From contig NZ_JAAKEJ010000002.1 in assembly GCF_011039135.1 (NCBI RefSeq), positions 310,001-374,000 of the forward strand: a DNA stretch of 64,000 bases, read 5' to 3'. A program made the translations under genes and the position numbers. Source of the stretch: Desulfovibrio sp. ZJ209. Lineage in GTDB: Bacteria > Desulfobacterota > Desulfovibrionia > Desulfovibrionales > Desulfovibrionaceae. A model generated the notes under the pieces. The model was not told the origin of the DNA. It did no database searches and saw nothing but the letters and a program-made list of their open reading frames with translations. Positions 19,521 to 28,392 of the stretch are shown here, one piece after another (the first letter of the stretch is position 1; each line of letters opens with the position of its first letter).

Positions 19521-22500
19521 CGAACACCACCTTTTCAGCCTTGCGGACGACGATCATCTCGTCGCGCTGGCAGCCCGTGGGCCCGTAATAGTTAAAGGAG
19601 TAGCTGAACTGCCCGTAGCCGCCGATCATCTGCGCCGGGTTGACGAGGGCGCGGGTGAGCGAGTTGTGCGTGCCGCCGCGGTTGCCCGTCACGGAAGACA
19701 TGGGCACGTTGATCAAGCGCTCCTGGGCATGGTGGATGAAGGTCTTGCCGCGCGGCAGGCGGTGGGTGACGACCGCCCGGCCCACAAAGGCGCCGTTGGC
19801 GTTGTAGCATTCGAGCCAGTCGTTGTCCTTGATGCCCACGGAGGCCGCGTCCTCGTCGTTGAGCCACACCTCGCCGCCGCCGCGCGAGAGCACGCGCATG
19901 AGGTGCACGTCGGAATACGAGGAGTGGATGGACCACTTGCTGTGCACGGAGAGGAAGTTGAGCACCAGATCCTGCTTGCCGCGCGGGATGAGCTTGCCGC
20001 TCGTCTCGCCGATCTGGGCCAGCGGCAGCGGCGGCTGGTATGCGGGGAGGGCCTCGCCGAGCGCCCGCATCCAGGCGTGGTCGAGGTAGAAGTGCTGCCG
20101 GCCGCTCAGGGTGCGGAAGGGCACGAGGCGCTCCACATTGATCTGGAAGGGCGTATACGTGCGGCCGTCCGCCTCGATGCCGCTCCATTCCGGCGCGGTG
20201 AAGCCCTTGCGCGGCCGCTTGGACACGGCCTGGAAGGTAAGGTGCACGCCCTCAATGGGCTTGGACATGTCGGCGAGCTCCCGACCCGTCTTCTCCTCAA
20301 GGCCGCCCCAGGAGCGCACGCTGACCCGTCCGTTGGATTCCGGCGAGAGTGTGAGCACCACCTCGCAGGCGTCCTTGCCGCAGGTGATGCGCGGCATGCC
20401 GTGGCTTACGCCCGGCTCGTCCACCACGCCCAGGATGCGCTTCAGCACCTCGTATTCCGTGGCGCAGCACCATTTAACGCCCTTGGTGCCCACGCCGTCG
20501 GGCTTTTGCACATTGGGCCCCAGCGCGGAATACATCTTGAACATGTCCGCGTAGTTGCGCTCCACAACGCGCAGGTTGAACATGGTCTTGCCGGGCACGG
20601 GCGCGGTCTCGCCCTTGGTCCAGTCCTTCACCTCGCCCATGGGCTGCGCCACCTCGTTGGGCGAGTCGTGCTCGAGCGCCGAGGCCACGAGATCCTTGCG
20701 CACGCCGAGGTGGGTGGCGGCCATGGCGGAGAACTTCCGCGCCAGAAGGGCGAACATGGACCAGTTGTCGCGCGCCTCCCACGGCGGGTCCACCGCCTCG
20801 GTGAAAGGATGGATGAAGGGGTGCAGGTCCGTGGTGGAGAGGTCGTTGTATTCGTACCAGTGCGCCGAGGGCAGCACGATGTCGGAATAGACGGCCGAGG
20901 TGTTCATGCGTATCTCGGCCGTGACCATGAGGTCGAGCTTGCCCTGCCGCATGGCCTCTCCGGCGTGAAATTCCGTTGGCTTCCTCTCCGATTCTTCCGA
21001 GAGGGCCGAGGCCTTCGTGCCGAGCAGGTAGCGCAGGAAGTATTCATGCCCCTTGACGTTGGAGCCCAGCGGATTGGCGCGCCAGAACATCATGAAGCGG
21101 GGCACGTTCTCCTCGCTGTCCGGGTTCTCGATGGCCATCTGGATGCGGCCGTCCTGAAGACCCTTGACCGCGTAGTCCACGATCTCCTCGTCCGTGGAAG
21201 CGCCGGCCCTGGCGGCGTCCTCGCAGATCTGGATGGGGTTCTGCCGGAACTGCGGATAATAGGGCATCCAGCCGAGGCGCGCGGCGATGGCGAAGCAGTC
21301 CGCCGGGTGCTCCGGCATTTCGCCCTTGTGTGTCGCCGGGCAGGCGCCCGCGATGTTGAGGAGCTCATGCCGCCAGGAATCGGTGGCGAAATAATAGAAG
21401 GTCGTGCCCTGGCTGCGGCGCGGCGCGGGGAACCAGTCCGTCCCGGTGGTCAGCGTGGCCCAGCCGGCCTGCGGCCGCACCTTCTCCTGCCCCACATAGT
21501 GGGCCCAGCCGCCGCCGGCCACGCCCTGGCAGCCGCAGAGGCTCGTCAGGTTGAGGATGGCGCGGTAATTGATGTCGTTATGGTACCAGTGGTTGATGCC
21601 CGCGCCCATGATGATGAGCGAGCGGCCCCTGGTTTTTTCCGCATTGTCCGCGAACTCGCGCGCCACCTTGATGACATCGGCCGCCGGCACGCCGGTGACG
21701 CCCTCCTGCCAGGCCGGGGTGGGGTAGACGCCATCCTCGTAGAAGCGGGCCACGTCGCCCCCGTGGCCGCGGTCCACGGCAAGGCTGGCCGCGAGGATGT
21801 CGAACACGGTGGTGACTTTTTTCCTCGCCCCGCCGATTTCCATCTCCACCACGGGCACCGCGCCCTTGCGCAGGGTGGGGGCGGTTTCGGAAAATACCGG
21901 GAAGTCCACGAGCTCCCAGCTCGCGCCCGCGCGCTCCTCCATGCTCAGGGCCGGCGCGAGGTCCTTGCCGTCGTAGCAGTCGCGCATCTCGAGGTTCCAG
22001 GTGCCCTTTTCGCCCCAGCGCGAGCCGATGGAGCCCATGGGCACGGCCGGCGCCCCGCGCCGCGTGTCGAACACCACGAGCTTCCACTCCGGGTTGTTGC
22101 CGCCGTGGCCGAAGTCCGAGGCGCGGAGGTAGCGGCCGGGCACGAGCGCGCCATTCTTCTCCTCCAGCTCGAGGAGGAAGGGGAGGTCGGTGAAGCGGCG
22201 CACATAGTCCTGGAAATACGGCACTTGGCGCTCGATGAAGAACTCGCGCATGATCACATGGGTCATGGCCATGGCGAGCGCGCCGTCCGTGCCCGCGCGC
22301 ACGGGCAGCCACGTGTCGGCGAACTTGGTGAAGTCCGCGTAATCCGGCGAAACGGCCGCGATCTTCGTGCCCTGGTAGCGGGCCTCGGTGTAGAAATGGG
22401 CGTCGGGCGTGCGCGTCTGCGGCAGGTTGGAGCCCCAGGAGATGATGTAGCCAGCGTTGTACCAGTCCGCGCTCTCGCAAACGTCCGTCTGCTCGCCCCA

Positions 22501-23211
22501 CACCTGCGGCGAGGCGGGCGGCAGGTCGCAGTACCAGTCATAGAAGCTGATCATGCTTGCGCCGAGCATGGAGAAGAAGCGCGCGCCCGAGGCGAAGCTC
22601 ACCATGCTCATGGCCGGCAGCGGCGTGAAGCCGAAGATGCGGTCGGGCCCGTAGCGGCGGATGGTGTAAATGAGCGAGGCCGAAATGAGCGTCAGCGCCT
22701 CGTCCCACGAAAAGCGCACGAAGCCGCCCATGCCGCGCGCCTTCTGGTAGGCGCCGCGGCGCCCGGGGTCGTTCTGGATGTCCTCCCAGGCGGCCACGGG
22801 GTCGCCCTTTTCTTTGAGGGCCTGGCGCCAGAGGTTGAGCAATTCGCCGCGGATATAGGGATAGCGCACCCGGAGGGGGCTGTACACATACCACGAGGCC
22901 GAGGCCCCGCGCGGGCAGCCGCGCGGCTCGTAGTCGGGGAAATCCGCGTGCGGGGTGGGGTAGTCCGCCGCCTGCGCCTCCCAGACGATGATGCCGTCCT
23001 TCACATAGACGTTCCAGCGGCAGGAGCCCGTGCAGTTGACGCCGTGCGTGGAAGGCGAGATGCGGTCATGCCCCCAGCGGCCGTGATAGTATTTCTCCCA
23101 GCTGCGGCAGCCCCGGTGGACGGTGTAGCCCTTGTGGTCGCGCATATCCGAGAAAAGGTCCCCGGTGCGCAGCTTGAAATGCCGCAGGGTTTTGGAATCG
23201 TAGTGTTCCAT
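19510..23211 (-). CDS. narG: Respiratory nitrate reductase alpha subunit (molybdopterin)
   Basis: 1233 residues, close to the E. coli length. It reduces nitrate to nitrite on the cytoplasmic side of the membrane with a bis-MGD cofactor. The FS0 cluster ligands H56, C60, C64 and C99 (THGVNCTGSC, RGCPRG) and the Mo ligand Asp in YDWYCDLPP (D229) are all present, each seven positions later than in E. coli as I recall it. There is no Tat signal, as for cytoplasmic Nar. GGGGGGAACC precedes the ATG. It is 52 bp after the NrfD-like gene, so it seems to belong to the formate dehydrogenase operon. A membrane Nar is unusual in Desulfovibrionaceae, where periplasmic Nap is the common enzyme. Confidence 0.94.
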   Translation of the reverse strand: MEHYDSKTLRHFKLRTGDLFSDMRDHKGYTVHRGCRSWEKYYHGRWGHDRISPSTHGVNCTGSCRWNVYVKDGIIVWEAQAADYPTPHADFPDYEPRGCPRGASASWYVYSPLRVRYPYIRGELLNLWRQALKEKGDPVAAWEDIQNDPGRRGAYQKARGMGGFVRFSWDEALTLISASLIYTIRRYGPDRIFGFTPLPAMSMVSFASGARFFSMLGASMISFYDWYCDLPPASPQVWGEQTDVCESADWYNAGYIISWGSNLPQTRTPDAHFYTEARYQGTKIAAVSPDYADFTKFADTWLPVRAGTDGALAMAMTHVIMREFFIERQVPYFQDYVRRFTDLPFLLELEEKNGALVPGRYLRASDFGHGGNNPEWKLVVFDTRRGAPAVPMGSIGSRWGEKGTWNLEMRDCYDGKDLAPALSMEERAGASWELVDFPVFSETAPTLRKGAVPVVEMEIGGARKKVTTVFDILAASLAVDRGHGGDVARFYEDGVYPTPAWQEGVTGVPAADVIKVAREFADNAEKTRGRSLIIMGAGINHWYHNDINYRAILNLTSLCGCQGVAGGGWAHYVGQEKVRPQAGWATLTTGTDWFPAPRRSQGTTFYYFATDSWRHELLNIAGACPATHKGEMPEHPADCFAIAARLGWMPYYPQFRQNPIQICEDAARAGASTDEEIVDYAVKGLQDGRIQMAIENPDSEENVPRFMMFWRANPLGSNVKGHEYFLRYLLGTKASALSEESERKPTEFHAGEAMRQGKLDLMVTAEIRMNTSAVYSDIVLPSAHWYEYNDLSTTDLHPFIHPFTEAVDPPWEARDNWSMFALLARKFSAMAATHLGVRKDLVASALEHDSPNEVAQPMGEVKDWTKGETAPVPGKTMFNLRVVERNYADMFKMYSALGPNVQKPDGVGTKGVKWCCATEYEVLKRILGVVDEPGVSHGMPRITCGKDACEVVLTLSPESNGRVSVRSWGGLEEKTGRELADMSKPIEGVHLTFQAVSKRPRKGFTAPEWSGIEADGRTYTPFQINVERLVPFRTLSGRQHFYLDHAWMRALGEALPAYQPPLPLAQIGETSGKLIPRGKQDLVLNFLSVHSKWSIHSSYSDVHLMRVLSRGGGEVWLNDEDAASVGIKDNDWLECYNANGAFVGRAVVTHRLPRGKTFIHHAQERLINVPMSSVTGNRGGTHNSLTRALVNPAQMIGGYGQFSYSFNYYGPTGCQRDEMIVVRKAEKVVFDEN

Positions 23212-23263
23212 GGTTCCCCCCGCGTCCCGTGCGGGACGTGCGGTTGTTGAGGTTCCGCCCCGC

Positions 23264-24154
23264 TCAGAGGGGCCGCGTGAGCCCGATGATCCAGCCGCGC
23301 TCGCAAAGCCCGGTCAAGAGCACCAGCACCCCGGCGGCGAGGATGCCCGGCTGCCCGCCCTTGCAGGCGAGCGCCGCGGCGATGATGCCGCCAACGATAT
23401 AGACCATGATGAAGATAAAGGCGTTTGACCTGTGCATCCTGCGGGCGCGCGGGGCCACGTCGAGCCAGAGCAGCCAGAAGGTGCCGAAGCGGATGAGCAG
23501 CAGGATATGGAAGGGCACCATGAGCCACGCGTTGGCAATGCCCGCGCCCAGGAACACGGCGAGGCACATGTAGAGCCCGCAGCCCATGAGCAGGGAATCG
23601 CTGACCATGAAGGCCGTGAGCCAGCGCGCGTTCTTCACGCCCGGCTGCGAGGTGCAGCTGAACACGACACCCTTGTAACAGATGACCGCGGCCGCGCAGA
23701 GGGCCGCGAGCGTCGTGAACATGCGCGAGGCCATGGCCATGTGCAGCCCCACGGCGTGCGGCACGCCAAACAGCGCGGGCACCCATGTGGTGAGGATGGC
23801 GAGGAAGAGGCAGATGGCGTAGCCCGTGAGCGCCCACACGCCCACGGAGAGCGGCGAGGTGGGCCGGAACACCCGAAGCGAATGGAGGAAGCGCCACGGG
23901 TCGCCCAGGTCGGCCACCAGCAGCACGAGGTCCACCGCGAGGATGAGGAAGGCCAGGATGAGCGCGTATGGCAAAAGCCAGCCGAACACGCGCGCGGTGC
24001 CAAGCGCGGTCAGGGCGATGATGACCATGAGGCCCGAGGTCAGGTTGTTGAAGAAGGCGTCCCAGACGATGAGGCCGCGCCAGTCCGGGAAGTGCGTGAG
24101 GTCATGCAGCTCGTAGGACGAGGGCTGCCCCTTGATCCAGGTCATGTCTTTCAT
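23264..24154 (-). CDS. NrfD/PsrC-type quinone-interacting membrane subunit of formate dehydrogenase
   Basis: 296 residues with about eight membrane helices, of the NrfD polysulfide-reductase family. The start is the ATG overlapping the stop of the FeS subunit gene (ATGA), with GGGGACG upstream. The N-terminal cytoplasmic stretch (KGQPSSYELHDLTHFPDWR) and the LLVADLGDPWRFLHSLRVF segment match family features around the quinone site. With the two upstream genes it forms a three-subunit formate:quinone oxidoreductase. It takes the place that cytochrome b FdnI has in E. coli. Confidence 0.8.
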   Translation of the reverse strand: MKDMTWIKGQPSSYELHDLTHFPDWRGLIVWDAFFNNLTSGLMVIIALTALGTARVFGWLLPYALILAFLILAVDLVLLVADLGDPWRFLHSLRVFRPTSPLSVGVWALTGYAICLFLAILTTWVPALFGVPHAVGLHMAMASRMFTTLAALCAAAVICYKGVVFSCTSQPGVKNARWLTAFMVSDSLLMGCGLYMCLAVFLGAGIANAWLMVPFHILLLIRFGTFWLLWLDVAPRARRMHRSNAFIFIMVYIVGGIIAAALACKGGQPGILAAGVLVLLTGLCERGWIIGLTRPL

Positions 24155-25092
24155 AGGATCGTCCCCATGAGGCAGGCCGCGACCGCGGCGCCGCACACCA
24201 CGAGGGTGGCGATGCCGCGCAGATAGTCGCCGGGCATGAAGGTGGTGGGGGTCACGGGCCCGGCGGGCAGGCCGTACACCTCGGGCTTGTCCATGATGAG
24301 GTAGAAGGAATTGAGCCCGGAATACTCGGCGAAGCCGTCCGCCCCGTAGAGCCGGGCCTCGGGGTGGCCGTGCTCGTGCAAAAAGCGCATGCGCGCCCGC
24401 GCCTTTTCCAGCATGGTCTCGCGCGGGCCGAACTCGATGGCGCCTGTGGGGCAGGCCAGCTGGCAGGCAGGGGTGAGGCCGTCGCGCAGGCGGTCATAGC
24501 ACTCGGCGCACTTCATGGAATGCCCGGTCTCGGGGCTCACCTCGGGCACGCCGAAGGGGCAGGCCGCCATGCACATCCGGCAGCCCATGCAGATGTCGGT
24601 CTGGTAGTACACGCCGCCGAACTCGTTGCGCATGATGGCCCCGGTGGGGCAGGCCTCATGGCAGGGCGAGGTCTGGCAATGCTTGCACTGGTCGCTCATG
24701 AAGAGCCACTGGCCGGCCTTCTCCTCCCTGAGCAGACCGTCGATGGTTCTGGGCGCGGGCCGGTTGGCGGGGTTCTCTTCGGGGAAGCGCTCGATAAACT
24801 TCACATGCCGCCAGTTTTTCGCGGAGAGGTCAAAGGTGTTGTCATAGCTGTCCCCGGACCAGCGGATGGGTTCGCTCTGGATTTGATTCCACTGCTTGCA
24901 GGCCATCTCGCAGGACTTGCAGCCGCTGCAGAGGGAAGTGTCGGTAAAATAGGCGAGCTCCTGTTCCGCGGGCCTGGGCTGGTAGCGCCGGAACAGCGCG
25001 TACACGGGGTCGAGGCGCCCGTTGGGCGCGGGCTCGCCGCCCGGATACGCGCGCTTCACAACTGCGAAGATGCGTTCTTTCAGCGAACTCAT
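24151..25092 (-). CDS. Formate dehydrogenase iron-sulfur (beta) subunit
   Basis: 313 residues carrying four ferredoxin-type Cys sets: CSGCKSCEMACKQW, CKHCQTSPCHEACP, CMGCRMCMAACP, and CAECYDRL with ACQLACP. The layout matches FdnH/FdhB. One predicted membrane helix at the C-terminus (IATLVVCGAAVAACLMGTIL) would anchor it. It passes electrons from the molybdenum subunit to the NrfD-like membrane subunit. GGGAGGAG precedes the ATG; the spacing to the alpha gene is 3 bp and the next gene overlaps by 4, so the three are tightly coupled. Confidence 0.87.
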   Translation of the reverse strand: MSSLKERIFAVVKRAYPGGEPAPNGRLDPVYALFRRYQPRPAEQELAYFTDTSLCSGCKSCEMACKQWNQIQSEPIRWSGDSYDNTFDLSAKNWRHVKFIERFPEENPANRPAPRTIDGLLREEKAGQWLFMSDQCKHCQTSPCHEACPTGAIMRNEFGGVYYQTDICMGCRMCMAACPFGVPEVSPETGHSMKCAECYDRLRDGLTPACQLACPTGAIEFGPRETMLEKARARMRFLHEHGHPEARLYGADGFAEYSGLNSFYLIMDKPEVYGLPAGPVTPTTFMPGDYLRGIATLVVCGAAVAACLMGTIL

Positions 25093-25095
25093 GCC

Positions 25096-28000
25096 TCAGC
25101 TCCTCCCTTCCGGTTGGGCCGGCCACGGGGTGTCAGGCACCGGCTTGGTCATGGATTCGGGATATTTCACGGGCTCCGGCGAGAAGTCTTCGGCAGCGGC
25201 CTCGCTCCCGGCCGTAACGCGCACCGCAAAGCCCTTGGAGGCCGGGATCAGGCCGTCCGGGGCCATGATGGCCGGGCTCAGGTCATTGGTGACGGGGTCG
25301 CAGACCACCCCCTTGTAGCCGGAATTGACGAAACCGCCGACCACGGTGGCCTCCCTGCCCTCCACCTTGCCGATGCGCAGGCGCGGGGTGATGAGCGCGC
25401 GCATCTGGAGCACCGTCCGCGCGCTCGCCACGGCGATGAGCGCCCCGGGCTGCACGCCGGCGCTTTTCGCCTGCTCCGGCGACATCTCGACAAAGCTCTG
25501 GGGCTGGAGCTGGACGAGCCACGGGATGTGGCGCGTCATGGAGCCGGAGAGCCAGTGCTCCACCATGTGGTAGGTGGTCATCACCGTGGGGAAGGCGCCG
25601 TCGCCGGGCGTGGCGATGGGGTTTTTCGGGTCGTCGATGATGTGCACGCCCGGGTCGCGGTCCTGCTTCCAGAGGGGGTTCACATAGGGCGATTCCACGG
25701 GCTCGTAATGGGCGGGGAAGGGGCCTTCCTTGATGCCATAGGGCACGAAGAGCCACGCCCGGCCGTCGGAATGCACGGTGAAGGGGTCCGCCCCGCCGAG
25801 GGCCGCGCCGCCTTTGGCGCCGGGCGCGGGCTCATAGTCGGGCGGCTTGGTCTCGTCGAATTGCGGCTTGTCGTAGCCCACCCAGCGGGCCTTGTCCGCA
25901 TCCCACCAGATGAGGCGCTTCTTCTCCGACCACGGGCAGCCGTCGGGCCTCGCCGAGCAGCGGTTGTAGAGGATGCGGCTGTTGGTCGGCCAGGCGAAGC
26001 GGTAGTCAAGGTCGATCTCGTGATCCACCTCGCCCGCCTCCTCGCGCTTCATGAGGTTGTTGCCTTTGGCGTCGATGAAGCCGGAGAGCAGCCGGCAGCC
26101 GCAGGCCGTGGTGCCGTCCGCCCGCAGGTCCCCGGAACCCTGGCAGGGGGCGCCCGTGGCGATGGTGTAGCCGTTCATCTCGAAGGCCACCTTGTCCATG
26201 TCGAGGTCGTCGGGGACCGGGGGCAGCCCTGCGGCATTCACCTTGCCGGGCCCGGGGTCATAGTCCCACGTAAGGGCGCGCAGGCCCGCGTCCCGCTCCT
26301 CGCCGGAGCGCTGCGCGAGCTTCTTGAAGGCCTTGCCGAGCTGGTAGACCCACCAGCCGTCCGACCGGCACAAGCCCGGGGCCGGCTTGCAGCGCTCGTG
26401 CCACTGCATGAGGCGCTCGGTATTGGTGACGGAGCCGTCCGTCTCGAGCACCGTGGCGGCCGGCAGCAGGAAGACCTCGGTCTCGCAGTCGCTCGCCGCG
26501 TCCGGGGCCGTGGGGTCGGCGTACCAGGCGGAGGCCGTCTCGTTTTCAAAGAGGTCGCAAACCACAAGCCACTTGAGCTTGCGCACGGCGTCGCGGCTCC
26601 AGCCGGTGTTGGGATTGGTGACGGCGATGTTCTGGCCGAACACGAAGAGCCCTTCCACCTCGCCCTTGAGCATGCGCTCCATGGTCACGGTGAGCGAGTC
26701 ATTGCCGGTGAGCTTCGGCATCCACTGGTAGCCGTATTCGTTCTCTTCCGTGGCGCCCTCGCCGTACCAGGCCTTGAGCAGGCTCACCATGTAGTTCGGG
26801 AGCGCCGCCCAGGAGCCGCGCTCGGCCTCCAGCTTCCACATGCCGTCCTTCTTGTCGCGCGCGGCGCTGAAGCCGTGGCCGTTAGCGAGATAGTCGGCGA
26901 GCGTGGCGTTGCCGGGCCTGGCCTCGGGCATGGGGATGTAATTGGGCAGCGCCCCGAACAGGGTGGGGATGTCCGTGGCGCCCTGCACGTTGGAGTGCCC
27001 GCGCAGGGCCAGGATGCCGCCGCCGGGGCGCCCGATGTTGCCGAGGAGCAGCTGGAGGATGGCCACGGTGCGGATGATCTGGGTGCCCGTGGAGTGCTGG
27101 GTGAAGCCCGTGGCGTAGCAGAAGGCCGTGGTCTTGTCCGGCCCGGAGTTGCGGCCCATGAACTCGGCCACCTTGATGACATCGGCCGGGCGGCAGCCAC
27201 AGATGTCCGCCACGATCTCGGGCGTGTATTTCGCCACCTGATGCTTCAGGAGCTGGAACACGCAGTGCGGATCCTGCAGGGTGGGGTCGCGCTTGGGCTT
27301 TCCCCGGCTGCCGTCCGGGTTCATCTCATACTGGTAGTCCCAGGAATCGGGCTCGAGGGAATAGCTGCGCGTTTGCGGGTCCCAGCCGTTGAAGAGGCCG
27401 GCCACATCGTCAAAATGGAATCGCTCGTCAATGAGCGTGGAGGCGTTGGTGTACGCGAGCACATAGTCGCGGAACCAGAGGTCGTTCTCGAGGATGTAGC
27501 GGATGACCCCGGAAAGGAAGGCGATGTCCGTGGCCGGCCGGATGGGCACATGGTGGTCGCAGGCAGCGCTCGTGCGGGTATAGCGCGGGTCGATGTGGAT
27601 GGTCGTGGCGCCCTTCTTCTTGGCCTGCATGGGCCAGTAAAAGGCCACGGGATGGGCCTCGGCCATGTTGGAGCCCATGATGACGATGCAGTCGCTGTTG
27701 AGCAGATCGCGCGGAGGGTTGGTACAGGCGCCGAAGCCGAAGGTGGGCGCGAGCGCGGCCACCGTGGTGGAGTGGCAGTAGCGGGCCGTGTTTTCCACGG
27801 GCAGGATGCCGAGGCCCCCGGTCATGAGCTTGCGAAAGAGGTAGCACTCCTCGTTGTCGTTGGCCGAGCCGCCCACAAAGCCCATGTTGTGAACGCGGTT
27901 GATGGTCATGCCCTTGTCGTCCCTGGCCACGAAGCCGCGTTCGCGCGTTGCCCAGGCGCGCTGGGCGATGGTCTCGATCATCCAGTCAAGGCTGACTTCC

Positions 28001-28281
28001 TTCCACTCTTTCGCGCCGGGCGCGCGGTAGAGGGGCCTGGTCGCGCGGTAGGGATTGTCGTTCAGGGCGAAGATGGTGGCGCCCTTGGGGCACTGGCGCC
28101 CCTCGTTCACCGGGCTTCTGGGGTCGCCCTCCACATCTATGAGAACGTCATCCTTGAGAAAGGCGAGCTGCGAACAGCCCACGGCGCAGTACTGGCACAC
28201 CGACGAACCCACCCGTGCGCCCCTGAGGCGGCTGCACTTGAAGTGGGTGCGGGCGCTCGCCACATCCTGGATGTCGGCCAT
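25096..28281 (-). CDS. Formate dehydrogenase molybdopterin (alpha) subunit, cysteine form without Tat signal
   Basis: 1061 residues of the DMSO-reductase superfamily. The [4Fe-4S] ligands are in CQYCAVGC plus CPKG. The active-site segment ARYCHSTTVAALAPTFG matches the formate dehydrogenase signature, with C169 (TGC codon) in place of selenocysteine and H170 beside it. The N-terminus has no twin-arginine signal or hydrophobic stretch, and no in-frame upstream start could add one; AAGGAG sits just before the ATG. Either it works on the cytoplasmic side or it travels with a partner. It heads the operon that ends in NarGHJI, so formate is the likely electron donor for nitrate. A different formate-like substrate remains possible. 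Confidence 0.83.
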   Translation of the reverse strand: MADIQDVASARTHFKCSRLRGARVGSSVCQYCAVGCSQLAFLKDDVLIDVEGDPRSPVNEGRQCPKGATIFALNDNPYRATRPLYRAPGAKEWKEVSLDWMIETIAQRAWATRERGFVARDDKGMTINRVHNMGFVGGSANDNEECYLFRKLMTGGLGILPVENTARYCHSTTVAALAPTFGFGACTNPPRDLLNSDCIVIMGSNMAEAHPVAFYWPMQAKKKGATTIHIDPRYTRTSAACDHHVPIRPATDIAFLSGVIRYILENDLWFRDYVLAYTNASTLIDERFHFDDVAGLFNGWDPQTRSYSLEPDSWDYQYEMNPDGSRGKPKRDPTLQDPHCVFQLLKHQVAKYTPEIVADICGCRPADVIKVAEFMGRNSGPDKTTAFCYATGFTQHSTGTQIIRTVAILQLLLGNIGRPGGGILALRGHSNVQGATDIPTLFGALPNYIPMPEARPGNATLADYLANGHGFSAARDKKDGMWKLEAERGSWAALPNYMVSLLKAWYGEGATEENEYGYQWMPKLTGNDSLTVTMERMLKGEVEGLFVFGQNIAVTNPNTGWSRDAVRKLKWLVVCDLFENETASAWYADPTAPDAASDCETEVFLLPAATVLETDGSVTNTERLMQWHERCKPAPGLCRSDGWWVYQLGKAFKKLAQRSGEERDAGLRALTWDYDPGPGKVNAAGLPPVPDDLDMDKVAFEMNGYTIATGAPCQGSGDLRADGTTACGCRLLSGFIDAKGNNLMKREEAGEVDHEIDLDYRFAWPTNSRILYNRCSARPDGCPWSEKKRLIWWDADKARWVGYDKPQFDETKPPDYEPAPGAKGGAALGGADPFTVHSDGRAWLFVPYGIKEGPFPAHYEPVESPYVNPLWKQDRDPGVHIIDDPKNPIATPGDGAFPTVMTTYHMVEHWLSGSMTRHIPWLVQLQPQSFVEMSPEQAKSAGVQPGALIAVASARTVLQMRALITPRLRIGKVEGREATVVGGFVNSGYKGVVCDPVTNDLSPAIMAPDGLIPASKGFAVRVTAGSEAAAEDFSPEPVKYPESMTKPVPDTPWPAQPEGRS

Positions 28282-28392
28282 GAAGCACTCCTTGTTTGGG
28301 GCCGGGGCCCCGTTGCATATGACGTGCGTACTCTATGTCCTCGCAACAACTTGGAATACAAAAACCGTTTACAGTGCCGGCATGGCCCCCCG

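Noticed and set aside
27775-27777. Selenocysteine in the formate dehydrogenase
   Set aside because: The codon at the active-site position is TGC, so the enzyme has cysteine.
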